From contig DAOTWY010000116.1 in NCBI GenBank assembly GCA_034435635.1, forward strand, positions 1 to 37,520: DNA of 37,520 nucleotides, in the 5' to 3' direction. Both the position numbers and the translations under genes were made by a program. Shown one piece after another: positions 7,396 to 15,238 of the stretch. The stretch is from DAOTWY01 sp003696565. GTDB lineage: Bacteria > Chloroflexota > Anaerolineae > Aggregatilineales > Phototrophicaceae. How positions within the stretch are numbered: the stretch's first letter is position 1; every line of letters begins with the position of its first letter. The notes beneath the pieces were generated by a model that searched no databases, had not been told where the DNA came from, and saw nothing but the letters and a program-made list of their open reading frames with translations.

Positions 7396-8225
7396 GCATC
7401 CTCCACCGGTTAGATATTAACACCAACTTGGCGCAAAAAATCCTGACAGGCTTCATTCAAGATCAGATTGAAAAAGCCGGTATGAAAGGGGCGGTGATTG
7501 GTCTATCCGGTGGGATCGATTCTGCATTGTCGGCTTATCTTTCTGCTGCAGCTTTAGGGGCACAAAATGTGCTAGCCGTGCGGATGCCCTATAAAACATC
7601 ATCTCAAGCAAGTTTGATTGACGCTGAAGCAGTCATTGAAGATTTAGGGTTGCCCAGTGTAACCGTGCCAATTACAGATATGGCAGATGCTTTGATTGCG
7701 CAATTTCCAGAGATGAACCGCTTGCGTAAAGGTAATATCATGGCACGCATGCGGATGGTTGTTTTATATGACCAGTCTGCCGCACATGGGCTTTTGCCAA
7801 TGGGTACTAGCAATAAAACCGAGTTCCTGCTTGGCTATTCTACAATTTATGGGGATAGCGGGGTGGCACTACACCCAATTGCAGATTTATATAAATATCA
7901 AGTCCGTCAGTTGGCGCGCGCGGTGGGTGTTCCTGCTGCGATTATTGATAAAGCACCATCAGCAGATTTATGGGAAGGACAAACCGACGAGGATGAACTT
8001 GGCTTTACATATGATGCGGTAGATCAAGTATTGTTCTTATTAGTGGATGAACGATACACGGTTGATGAAGTTGTTGAAGAAGGGTTTGATAGACAATTTG
8101 TGGAAAATGTGTGGCGGCGGGTTAAGGCGAACCACTATAAACGAACGATGCCGAATGTCGCAAAGATCAGCCGACGCACCATTGGTCATGATTTCTTATA
8201 TTTACGGGATTGGGTGGGGCATTGA
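7392..8225 (+). CDS. nadE: NAD(+) synthetase, ammonia-dependent type
   Basis: The 277-residue enzyme adenylates nicotinic acid adenine dinucleotide and amidates it to NAD. It shows the PP-loop SGGIDS (39-44), GTSNKTEFLLGYSTIYGD, and PSADLWEGQTDEDELGFTY, all typical of NadE. It lacks the N-terminal glutaminase domain of the long form; the nitrilase-family protein at 5468 probably supplies ammonia. The TTG start at 7392 overlaps the TGA of the preceding gene. The WXG100 gene begins 45 bases after the stop. NAD kinase (33373) lies elsewhere in the window. Confidence 0.95.
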   Translation: MSILHRLDINTNLAQKILTGFIQDQIEKAGMKGAVIGLSGGIDSALSAYLSAAALGAQNVLAVRMPYKTSSQASLIDAEAVIEDLGLPSVTVPITDMADALIAQFPEMNRLRKGNIMARMRMVVLYDQSAAHGLLPMGTSNKTEFLLGYSTIYGDSGVALHPIADLYKYQVRQLARAVGVPAAIIDKAPSADLWEGQTDEDELGFTYDAVDQVLFLLVDERYTVDEVVEEGFDRQFVENVWRRVKANHYKRTMPNVAKISRRTIGHDFLYLRDWVGH

Positions 8226-8270
8226 ATGATCACACACTGATACCCGATGATGGGGGATTTGGAGAGTTTG

Positions 8271-8576
8271 ATGAAAAATAATATTCAAGCAGATTATGAA
8301 ATTTTAGAAGAGGCTGCACGGTTATTTTATCGGCAAAGCGATGATTTAGATCAATTGCGTCGCCGAATGATAAAATGTATGGAAGCTCTAGAGCATAATG
8401 GGTGGTGGGGCAAAGGGGCTGATGCTTTTTATCGTGAAATGGACTTGCACGTCTTACCAACGTTGCGCCGTCTGATAGATGCCTTAGGCAGTGCCGGGTG
8501 GACCACTCGTAAATCGGCTGATATTTTTGCTGATGCAGAAGATGAAGCGAGTGATTTTTTCCGGTTAAAAAAGTAA
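8271..8576 (+). CDS. WXG100-family protein
   Basis: The 101-residue all-helical protein has the WXG100 (ESAT-6-like) layout: an IQADYEILEEAARLFYRQSDDL helix, a turn with NGWWGKGADAF (W-x-G), and a second helix. Such proteins are secreted as helical-hairpin dimers by type VII/ESX-like systems and often come with effector genes. No secretion ATPase or membrane component is visible here. ATG 8271 has GGAGAG upstream and gives the usual N-terminus; the in-frame ATG at 8247 would add eight residues. The gene is followed by a helical protein and an EEP-fold protein on the same strand. Confidence 0.8.
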   Translation: MKNNIQADYEILEEAARLFYRQSDDLDQLRRRMIKCMEALEHNGWWGKGADAFYREMDLHVLPTLRRLIDALGSAGWTTRKSADIFADAEDEASDFFRLKK

Positions 8577-8593
8577 ACTCATATTAGTTGATT

Positions 8594-8947
8594 ATGCCTA
8601 AAAAATTCCCCATGCCAACGCTAGAAGAGCTTGTCCGTGCCTATTTGGACGCGGCTCGTCCCCGCTATCCTGATCAAAAAGCACTGGAATCACTTCAAGC
8701 ACAATTTCAAAATGCTCTTAATAATACCCCTAATTCACAAGCAATCCGTCGCGCATTAGCACTGGATACAGAACGCAAACTCCCCGTACAAATCAAAAGC
8801 CCAGCTTATGAACGCCTGTTAAGTTTAGAGGGGCGAACAATCGCTTTATTACGGGAATATGCTCAAGAAATGTACGAATATGGTGCGATGTGGTCTGCTT
8901 ATGCTGATCGCTTATGGGATGAGGCGGATGCGCTGGAGGATGATTAA
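8594..8947 (+). CDS. Helical protein of unknown function next to WXG100 gene
   Basis: The 117-residue protein is predicted by eye to be almost all helix, with a basic start (MPKKF), a charged middle and an acidic end (RLWDEADALEDD). Its last third (LLREYAQEMYEYGAMWSAYADRL) is amphipathic and rich in aromatic residues. I recognise no family. It starts 17 bases after the WXG100 stop and ends 2 bases before the next ATG, so all three are probably one operon. It could be a partner or chaperone of the WXG100 protein; that is inference from position. A TTG at 8588 is an alternative start. Confidence 0.65.
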   Translation: MPKKFPMPTLEELVRAYLDAARPRYPDQKALESLQAQFQNALNNTPNSQAIRRALALDTERKLPVQIKSPAYERLLSLEGRTIALLREYAQEMYEYGAMWSAYADRLWDEADALEDD

Positions 8948-8949
8948 TC

Positions 8950-9684
8950 ATGCGCATCATGGGCTATAACATTCGTAAGGGGGGGTATCATCGTCATCAG
9001 TTGATCGCCGATGTCATTACCTATCATCAACCGGATGTGGTGATTTTTGAAGAAGCTGGTTTTCCGCGCGCGGTGGAAAACATAGCACGATTAGCCCGTT
9101 ATCCACATTATGCTTGGCATCCCGGTTATTCCGTCGCCTTTATGAGTCATATGCCGGCAGCCTATCAGTGGCATCATTTTCGTTGGATGCGCTCCCCCGT
9201 TCTGGAAGTTTTGCCAAAAGATACCCCTTTGCGGATTTACGGTGTGCATTTGTTTGCTAATTTATCAGCACTCATGGAAATGCTGCGGGTGCGAGAAATT
9301 CATCATCTTATTCAGTTGGTGCGTCCCCACCGACATCAACCGCATGTGCTAATTGGGGATTTTAATGCCATTGCACCAAATGACAAAATTGATCTGGCGA
9401 GTTATCCGCGTTGGCTCCGCTGGATCATTTACGCCAATGGCGGTGATGCCAAACGTGACGCGCTGATCAATCTTCAGATGGCAGGCTACGCCGATGCCTT
9501 CCGTCAATTACACCCAGATGATAACGGTTGGAGCTTGCCTACGCCTATCCCAAACAGCCGCTTGGATTATGCGTTTGTCCCCCAAGAGCAACTCCAACAA
9601 GTGCATGACTGTCGTATTTTACGTGAACCAGAAGCCGTGAATAAGGCATCGGATCATTTCCCGGTGATGATTGAATTGGCATAG
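8950..9684 (+). CDS. Endonuclease/exonuclease/phosphatase-family protein
   Basis: The 244-residue protein has the EEP-fold motifs in order: YNIRKGG (N7), a metal-binding Glu in VIFEEAG (about 35), GVHLFA, IGDFNA (about 137-142), RLDYAFV (about 208-214) and the final SDHFPVMI with the catalytic His. Members hydrolyse phosphodiesters or phosphomonoesters (DNA repair nucleases, DNase I, sphingomyelinases, inositol phosphatases); the substrate cannot be told here. There is no signal peptide, so it is cytosolic unless exported with the neighbouring WXG100 protein. ATG 8950 follows the previous stop by 2 bases. A possible terminator lies at 9769. Confidence 0.85.
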   Translation: MRIMGYNIRKGGYHRHQLIADVITYHQPDVVIFEEAGFPRAVENIARLARYPHYAWHPGYSVAFMSHMPAAYQWHHFRWMRSPVLEVLPKDTPLRIYGVHLFANLSALMEMLRVREIHHLIQLVRPHRHQPHVLIGDFNAIAPNDKIDLASYPRWLRWIIYANGGDAKRDALINLQMAGYADAFRQLHPDDNGWSLPTPIPNSRLDYAFVPQEQLQQVHDCRILREPEAVNKASDHFPVMIELA

Positions 9685-9707
9685 CACCATGAAGTTATTG
9701 AATAAAA

Positions 9708-9744
9708 TACAGTGCAGCTGGTTGACGGACCGTACTGCACTGTA
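9708..9744 (+). repeat. Inverted repeat after EEP gene
   Basis: Ten-base perfect arms TACAGTGCAG (9708-9717) and CTGCACTGTA (9735-9744) enclose 17 bases. No T-run follows. It may be an mRNA 3'-end hairpin or a protein site. Confidence 0.5.
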
Positions 9745-9768
9745 GAGGTTAGTTGTTAGCTACACTGT

Positions 9769-9798
9769 AGCAGGAAAATCCTGCTTTGTGTTGAATTT
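9769..9798 (+). terminator. Possible weak terminator
   Basis: AGCAGGA (9769-9775) and TCCTGCT (9779-9785) with a 3-base loop are followed by a broken T-rich stretch that includes TTTTTT. It would end the nadE-WXG100-EEP unit. Confidence 0.5.
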
Positions 9799-9851
9799 TT
9801 TGCAAGTTTTTATATTTTCAGGGTAAACGCCCCATCATGTTTTGCTGCTTG

Positions 9852-9897
9852 GGTCAAGTTTAGTGCTTGACCTAGAGTGCGCTCTAGGTTGTAGCAT
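9852..9897 (+). promoter_or_regulatory. MerR-type promoter with 19-bp spacer and dyad operator
   Basis: TTGACC (9867-9872) and TAGCAT (9892-9897) are 19 bases apart, the overlong spacer characteristic of MerR-activated promoters. Between them lies a dyad, ACCTAGAG/CTCTAGGT (9870-9877 and 9882-9889), centred in the spacer. A second inverted repeat, GGTCAAG (9852-9858) and CTTGACC (9866-9872), overlaps the -35. The promoter points at the MerR remnant at 9919. The site is well conserved although its gene is broken. Confidence 0.75.
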
Positions 9898-9918
9898 GAT
9901 GAAAAGAAAGGCAGAAAC

Positions 9919-10008
9919 ATGGTTTATACAACAAAACAGATTGCAGAAAAAACAGGCGTGAGTATTCATGAGGCTTATATTTCAATGCTTGCTCAATTCA
10001 TGAGATGA
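9919..10008 (+). pseudogene. Truncated MerR-family regulator gene
   Basis: The 29-residue frame starts MVYTTKQIAEKTGVSI, which is the beginning of a MerR winged helix, and then changes abruptly to HEAYISMLAQFMR and a stop. The wing, second helix pair and effector domain are absent. The intact MerR 70 bases on (minus strand) has the comparable start MYTVKQLADIAGVSI. I read this as a MerR gene that lost its body by deletion while its MerR-type promoter remains. A functional 29-residue peptide cannot be excluded but seems unlikely. Confidence 0.6.
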
Positions 10009-10076
10009 CCGACGCTAGCGTATGGGATTGATCCCCAACCGGAGATGTGCGACTAATCTCTTAAAATGTATGTTAC

Positions 10077-10886
10077 CTATTCAGAATCGTGCTGTGACCC
10101 TGTGTCATCTTCAGCTAATAAGCGTTCAATTTCAGCATATTCAAGATCATCGACATATTGATTAATCCCTTCTTGCATATAGACGGTTAACTCTGGGTGG
10201 AGTTGGTCAAACTTTGTTTTGAAGTCTGGACTATCATGATATAAATGACCTAGCCCGCGTAGAATATCTAGTGTTGGCTCATAAAAATAGCGTAAATGCT
10301 CATGCCACCGTTTGAAGATTGCCTGAACAGTGTCACTGGTGGCGGGAATTCCAGCTTGCAGGGCATCTGCCAAATCGCTATAAATTTGATTTCCCTCATC
10401 CATGATGGCTTGTTTTTGCGCTTCTGTATAGCTTTTCCAGCGTTGAACGGATTCGTTCACTTGGTCAGGACCGTATTGCAAGCGCGCCTCCCGTTCATAG
10501 TCTTGTTGTTGTTCTTCACTAAAAGCTTCAAATAGCTTTTTTTTGCTCATGCTGATTTCTCCTATCAAATCCATCATCGTACTGTCAACTGTGTTGATCA
10601 ACTTTTTGAGGCGGTCAATTTTTTGTGCTAAAACACGTCGGTGCGAACGCAATGCATCAATCAGATCAAAACCAGGCTCATCCATTACCGCCTTAATTTG
10701 CATCAGCTCCAAGCCGATTTCACGATAAAATAAAATTTGTTGCAGCCGATATAGCGCGGCATCATCATAATAACGATACCCATTTGTGCCAATTTGTGTT
10801 GGTTTCAGTAGATTGATTTCATCATAGTAGTGTAGTGTGCGGATACTTACGCCAGCTATGTCTGCAAGTTGTTTGACAGTATACAT
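10077..10886 (-). CDS. MerR-family transcriptional regulator, TipA-like
   Basis: The 269-residue protein has the MerR winged helix (MYTVKQLADIAGVSIRTLHYYDE, then GYRYYDD; residues 1-70), a dimerisation coiled coil (about 75-118), and a C-terminal helical effector domain like TipAS (about 145-255). In TipA proteins that domain binds thiopeptide or other hydrophobic drugs. ATG 10886 is chosen because it starts the HTH motif and has AGAGGA upstream; an in-frame ATG at 10934 lies inside the promoter spacer. The promoter has the MerR 19-base spacer, so the gene is probably autoregulated. No obvious target gene is adjacent except the divergent permease at 11095. Confidence 0.9.
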   Translation of the reverse strand: MYTVKQLADIAGVSIRTLHYYDEINLLKPTQIGTNGYRYYDDAALYRLQQILFYREIGLELMQIKAVMDEPGFDLIDALRSHRRVLAQKIDRLKKLINTVDSTMMDLIGEISMSKKKLFEAFSEEQQQDYEREARLQYGPDQVNESVQRWKSYTEAQKQAIMDEGNQIYSDLADALQAGIPATSDTVQAIFKRWHEHLRYFYEPTLDILRGLGHLYHDSPDFKTKFDQLHPELTVYMQEGINQYVDDLEYAEIERLLAEDDTGSQHDSE

Positions 10887-10922
10887 AATCCTCTTTGATG
10901 ATTGATTATTGACCATAGTACG

Positions 10923-10953
10923 ATCATAAACCATAACGTAACGTCAGGGTCAA
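10923..10953 (-). promoter_or_regulatory. MerR-type autoregulatory promoter
   Basis: On the minus strand TTGACC (10953-10948), exactly 19 bases, then TATGAT (10928-10923). The spacer contains an imperfect dyad around ACGTTACGT, as in TipA-type operators. The predicted start near 10916 gives a leader of about 30 bases to ATG 10886. Confidence 0.75.
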
Positions 10954-11094
10954 GTATGTGAATGGTATCTGCTCATAAATATAAACAATCTTCATTTGAT
11001 AAGCCTGGTTTAAGGTGATACCCATATTATTGTGATAGGCTTCACGTAATGACGTGGCAACATGCCGATATAAGACAAGTTGAGTAAATAATTC

Positions 11095-13665
11095 ATGAGT
11101 ATCATCATCCGATTAGCAGAGCGATATATCAATCGCAGGTTCTTACAAAGTGTTTTGTTTGTATTGGGTGTGGCGTTGGGTGTGGCGATGGTTATTGCCA
11201 TCGATGTGGCGAATAGTTCTGCCAAGCGTGCTTTTAGCCTCAGTACAGAAAGCATTACCGGTAGCGCAACACATCAGATCATCGGTGGACCGTCGGGCTT
11301 ATCCACAGCGTTTTATCGACAAATCCGCACAGAGTTAGGAATCCGCACTAGCGCGCCGGTCATCAACGAAACCGTCCGCGCATTAGAACTAAACAACCAA
11401 CCGATGCGTTTACTGGGCGTTGATCCTTTTGCAGAAGCACCTTTTCGTCCTTATTTACAAACCGTAGATGTTGATAATGAGAACACGACTGATACAGGGT
11501 TTGATACATTAACGCGCTTTATTTCCGAGCCGAACACAGTTTTACTTTCTGAAACAGCGGCGGCACGATTCAATATAAACGTGGGAGATACGCTCACACT
11601 GCGGGCGGGTACGCGCCAAGTGAATGTGACCGTGATTGGCTTATTACGCCCGGATGATACTGTGAGCGAACAAGCGTTAGATGATTTGTTGCTGGTTGAT
11701 ATTGCCACTGCGCAGGAAGTCATCGGCAGACCGGGGTTCATCAGCCGTATTGATTTAATTTTGCAGGCGGATGCTGAATCAATTATCCAGCAAATTCAGG
11801 CGATTTTACCGGCTGGGGCACGGCTAGGGGCGGTGGATGAAAACAACGGCACACTCGCACAAATGACCGAAGCATTTGAGCTAAATTTGCAGGCATTGAG
11901 TTTGCTTGCGTTGGTGGTGGGGGTGTTTTTGATTTATAACACGGTGACCTTTAGCGTGGTGCAACGTCGTCCGGTTATTGGTATCCTGCGTGCCATTGGT
12001 GCAACAAAACAACAGATTATGATCTTGATCCTGAGCGAAGCGGTCATTCTTAGTTTGGTGGGCACGGCGTTAGGCTTGGGGCTGGGGGTGATCTTTGGAC
12101 GTGGAGCTGTGAACTTGGTCTCACGCACGATCAGTGATTTATATTTTACTGTTAATGTGCAGCGGGTGAATGTGGAGCCGTTTATCTTGATCAAAGGTGC
12201 TGGGATTGGGGTGTTTGCGAGTTTGTTAACGGCGTTTTTGCCTGCATTTTTAGCAACACGGGTGCCACCTGTTGGTGTGATGCGCCGTAGTCAACAAGAG
12301 CAGACCATCTGGCGATTGTTGCCTTATATCACAGGTGTGGCAGTTATCTTAGGGGTGGGCGGCTTGTTGGTGTTAGGAATCCAGACGACAAGTGTTGTCT
12401 TGAGTTTTGTTGGGTTGTTTATGATTGTGGTTGGTGGGGCATTGTTAACACCGATTGCTTTAGTGGTGGCGATGCGCCTTATTCCACCTGTGACTGGGCG
12501 GCTGTTTGGTGTGGTAGGGTGGATGGCTCCGCGAGCTGTTGTGCGCTCTCTTAGCCGCACATCGATTGCAGTTGCCGCATTGACAATTGCCGTCAGTGTG
12601 ATTGTCGGCGTGAGCGTGATGATTGCTAGCTTCCGCAATACAGTCGATGATTGGCTAGGCACGACATTGGGTAGTGATATTTATATCGCCCCGCCGCTGT
12701 TGACGGCAAATTTTTCAACGGTGGCGGTTGACCCGGCAATAGTTGATCTGGTTTTGAGCGTAGATGGGGTGACTCATCTTTCCACATCACGGGATGTCAA
12801 TGTTGTGGCACCGGAGTATTCTGATTTGCCCCCTGTTAACTTGCAAGCGGTGGATTTTGATATTGCTGTGGAACGCCAATTTGCTTGGCGGTCAGTGGAT
12901 GACTATTGGGCAGCTTTAGAGAACGGCGCGGTGATTGTTAGTGAGCCGTTCGCTTTTCGGCGTGGGATTACACAAGATAACGCTCAAATTACCCTATTGA
13001 CGGATCGGGGGGAGCAGACATTCCCAATTGTTGGCGTATTTTATGACTATTCTACTGACCAGGGAAAAGTTTATATGGCGCGGACGTTTTACGATCAATA
13101 TTTTGATGATCCGTTTATCTCCGCCATTGGTTTATATATTTCAGATGATGCAGATATTCAGGCAGTAGTAGATGATTTGCGCACCGCTTTAGCAGATTAT
13201 GACCTGGAAATTCAGGCGAATCGTGAATTGCGATCGGGAGTATTTGAGGTGTTTGATAATGCGTTTGCCATTACCGTCGCGTTACGGTTGTTAGCGACGA
13301 TTGTGGCGTTTATCGGTATTTTAAGCGCATTGCTTTCACTTCAATTAGAAAACACACGGCAATATGGTGTTTTACGCGCTAATGGGATGACACCACGGCA
13401 GCTATGGAATTTTACACTAATTCAAACCGGCTTGATGGGTATTGTGGCGGGGCTTCTTTCACTACCGATTGGGTTAGCTTTGGCATTGGTTCTGCTATAT
13501 GTGATTAATGTGCGCTCTTTTGGATGGACGATGGATTTTTACTTCATCCCACAAGAGTTTGCTGAGGCGTTTATGGTCGCTGTGGTGGCGGCGTTTATCG
13601 CAGGTGTGTATCCGGCATATCGCATAACACGCTTGCAAATTTCGCGCGCGATACGCAATGAATAA
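11095..13665 (+). CDS. Large FtsX/MacB-type ABC transporter permease
   Basis: The 856-residue membrane protein has an N-terminal helix (about 16-37, after RLAERYINRRFLQS), a large extracytoplasmic MacB-like domain (about 45-255), an FtsX-type helix set (about 265-390) with the RRPVIGILRAIGATKQQI coupling motif, two further helices (about 405-455), a second N-helix and periplasmic domain (about 480-720), and a second FtsX set (about 730-850) with QYGVLRANGMTPRQL. It is thus a tandem fusion of two permease units, as in LolCE-like lipid or lipoprotein exporters. It needs an ATPase, but none is adjacent; a LolD-like ATPase at 20322 is the nearest candidate. The ribosome site before ATG 11095 is weak. 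Confidence 0.88.
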   Translation: MSIIIRLAERYINRRFLQSVLFVLGVALGVAMVIAIDVANSSAKRAFSLSTESITGSATHQIIGGPSGLSTAFYRQIRTELGIRTSAPVINETVRALELNNQPMRLLGVDPFAEAPFRPYLQTVDVDNENTTDTGFDTLTRFISEPNTVLLSETAAARFNINVGDTLTLRAGTRQVNVTVIGLLRPDDTVSEQALDDLLLVDIATAQEVIGRPGFISRIDLILQADAESIIQQIQAILPAGARLGAVDENNGTLAQMTEAFELNLQALSLLALVVGVFLIYNTVTFSVVQRRPVIGILRAIGATKQQIMILILSEAVILSLVGTALGLGLGVIFGRGAVNLVSRTISDLYFTVNVQRVNVEPFILIKGAGIGVFASLLTAFLPAFLATRVPPVGVMRRSQQEQTIWRLLPYITGVAVILGVGGLLVLGIQTTSVVLSFVGLFMIVVGGALLTPIALVVAMRLIPPVTGRLFGVVGWMAPRAVVRSLSRTSIAVAALTIAVSVIVGVSVMIASFRNTVDDWLGTTLGSDIYIAPPLLTANFSTVAVDPAIVDLVLSVDGVTHLSTSRDVNVVAPEYSDLPPVNLQAVDFDIAVERQFAWRSVDDYWAALENGAVIVSEPFAFRRGITQDNAQITLLTDRGEQTFPIVGVFYDYSTDQGKVYMARTFYDQYFDDPFISAIGLYISDDADIQAVVDDLRTALADYDLEIQANRELRSGVFEVFDNAFAITVALRLLATIVAFIGILSALLSLQLENTRQYGVLRANGMTPRQLWNFTLIQTGLMGIVAGLLSLPIGLALALVLLYVINVRSFGWTMDFYFIPQEFAEAFMVAVVAAFIAGVYPAYRITRLQISRAIRNE

Positions 13666-13815
13666 CCTGTGTTTATCTGATTTTTGTGGTTGGGTGCTAG
13701 CACTGTGTTATTTATTCCGTTACACTGATAACATTGTTTCCGATCTTCCACTTAAAAGATATGTCACTTAAGGACAAATCCGCTAAAGTTGGAAAGTACC
13801 CGATATGGAGGTGAT

Positions 13816-14457
13816 ATGAATTATGACAAAATTTTACTCAACGTTGACCGCCTGAAAGCCTTGGTGAACTTGGCTTTGTTAGATGGTGAGCATGTTGCCT
13901 TATATGACCGCCTGACACAACTAGCAAGCCAAGCGATTAATGCGCCGGTTTCGTTGCTTTCAATTGTGGCAGCAGATCATCAGTATTTTAAAAGTCATGT
14001 TGGTTTACCAGAACCCTGGAAATCTCGGCGGAGAACACCGCTCTCTCACTCATTTTGTCAACATGTGGTGGGGACAAGTCAACCGTTGATTGTAACAGAC
14101 GCGCGGGAACACGAACTTGTTAAGGATAATCTTGCTATCCCTGATTTAGATGTAATTGGTTATTTGGGGATTCCACTCACGTTAGAAGATGGCAAAACTC
14201 TAGGATCGTTTTGTGTCATTGACAGCAAGCCGCGTGAATGGACTGAGCTAGATATTCAAATCGTCAAGGAAGTGACGGCGATTGTGGTTGCGGAATTTAA
14301 TTTGCGGGTTGCAATTGAACAACGTAAGAAGTCAAAATCTGATTTAACAGCTTTTCATCGGCAGGTGCTTACTTTGATTGAATCGCTTGATCCAACTGTA
14401 CCTAAAGAAACATTCCTGACGGATTTACAAGCGGCGCGCCAAAAACTGGGCATCTAG
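13816..14457 (+). CDS. GAF-domain protein
   Basis: The 213-residue soluble protein is mainly one GAF domain (about residues 15-170) of the type with SFCQHVV, PLIVTDARE, YLGIPLTLEDGKTLGSFCVID. A short helical tail follows (about 175-213). GAF domains bind small molecules or tetrapyrroles and usually sit in kinases or cyclases; here there is no output domain, so it may work as a free sensor or partner of another regulator. ATG 13816 is preceded by GGAGGTGAT, nearly the full anti-Shine-Dalgarno complement; the in-frame TTG at 13789 is rejected. Expression is probably strong given this site. Confidence 0.87.
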   Translation: MNYDKILLNVDRLKALVNLALLDGEHVALYDRLTQLASQAINAPVSLLSIVAADHQYFKSHVGLPEPWKSRRRTPLSHSFCQHVVGTSQPLIVTDAREHELVKDNLAIPDLDVIGYLGIPLTLEDGKTLGSFCVIDSKPREWTELDIQIVKEVTAIVVAEFNLRVAIEQRKKSKSDLTAFHRQVLTLIESLDPTVPKETFLTDLQAARQKLGI

Positions 14458-14509
14458 TGGCTAATCATTGTTAATGCGTCAAGATATTTCAGGCGGATCA
14501 TTCTGAACT

Positions 14510-14540
14510 AGCACGGTAAATCTAGCACATTGACCGTGCT
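14510..14540 (+). repeat. Inverted repeat between GAF gene and next gene
   Basis: AGCACGGT (14510-14517) and ACCGTGCT (14533-14540) are perfect 8-base arms with a 15-base loop, followed by TTGATG. It may be a weak terminator of the GAF gene or an operator for the 14591 gene. Confidence 0.45.
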
Positions 14541-14590
14541 TTGATGTACAATCCATCTGTTAAGATCGAAGACAATTTATGGAGAGACAC

Positions 14591-14995
14591 ATGGCTACTG
14601 ATGCACGGAGATGGTTTTATTCCACACCAGAACCGCGTCCTTATTTTATTGAAGAGCGTATTAACCATACATTATGGAAAAATCGCTTACAAAGTGTGTA
14701 TATGAACTGCATCCAAGCAGAACCGCCAATTAAGATGGAAGGCAACTGGAATGGGATGCCCATCTTTTTTGAATGGGTACCAGGTAAATATTTTATTTTG
14801 CGTTCTGGTGAAAAACATAAAGAACTCATTGGGGTTATCCGCCAGATGCTTTTTAACCTAAAGCCATCTTTTGAATATGAAGACCCAGAAGGGATGTATG
14901 TTGTTGAATGGCATACAGATGGCGGGGATGCACGTTGGAAGGAAATTCAAGGGAACCCACAATACCAAGGGTTGCGCCGTATTGGCAAAAAATAA
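14591..14995 (+). CDS. Hypothetical protein
   Basis: The 134-residue soluble protein is rich in Trp, Tyr and Phe (RRWFYSTPEPRPYF, GKYFILRSGEKHKELIGVIRQML, GMYVVEWHTDGGDARW). It has no signal peptide, membrane helix or known motif. ATG 14591 has GGAGAG four bases upstream and is preferred over ATG 14579, which has no ribosome site. It appears to be a single-gene unit between gaps that hold inverted repeats. I do not recognise a family and assign no function. Confidence 0.72.
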   Translation: MATDARRWFYSTPEPRPYFIEERINHTLWKNRLQSVYMNCIQAEPPIKMEGNWNGMPIFFEWVPGKYFILRSGEKHKELIGVIRQMLFNLKPSFEYEDPEGMYVVEWHTDGGDARWKEIQGNPQYQGLRRIGKK

Positions 14996-15071
14996 GGCTG
15001 AAAAATCAATTCAAAACGCACTATCACATCGATCATCACCCTGTTGATGGTGTGAAGCTATTCAAAAATTG

Positions 15072-15099
15072 ATTGCCAAGGGATCAATCTCTTGGCAAT
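15072..15099 (+). repeat. Inverted repeat in gap before DUF362 gene
   Basis: ATTGCCAAG (15072-15080) and CTTGGCAAT (15091-15099) are perfect 9-base arms with a 10-base loop and no T-run. It may be an mRNA 3' hairpin or an operator. Confidence 0.45.
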
Positions 15100-15238
15100 G
15101 GTGTCCATTCCATTATGTGCGATTGCTTAAAATCAGCCCCATTCATGGAATAATCCACGTGGGAAATATGCGCATACTTTCTTGAGATGCATAATTTCCT
15201 GGCAAACATTCTATGTATAAACCGTTAGAGGTTACATT

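Noticed and set aside
8950..9684. EEP-fold protein as a proven type VII toxin
   Set aside because: No signal, immunity gene or secretion machinery is visible; only the operon position suggests it.
11934..12662. Two minus-strand frames inside the permease gene
   Set aside because: Antisense shadows of membrane helices, no start signals.
13694..13703. GTGCTAGCAC palindrome after the permease
   Set aside because: Ten bases is too short to call an operator without a second copy or T-run.
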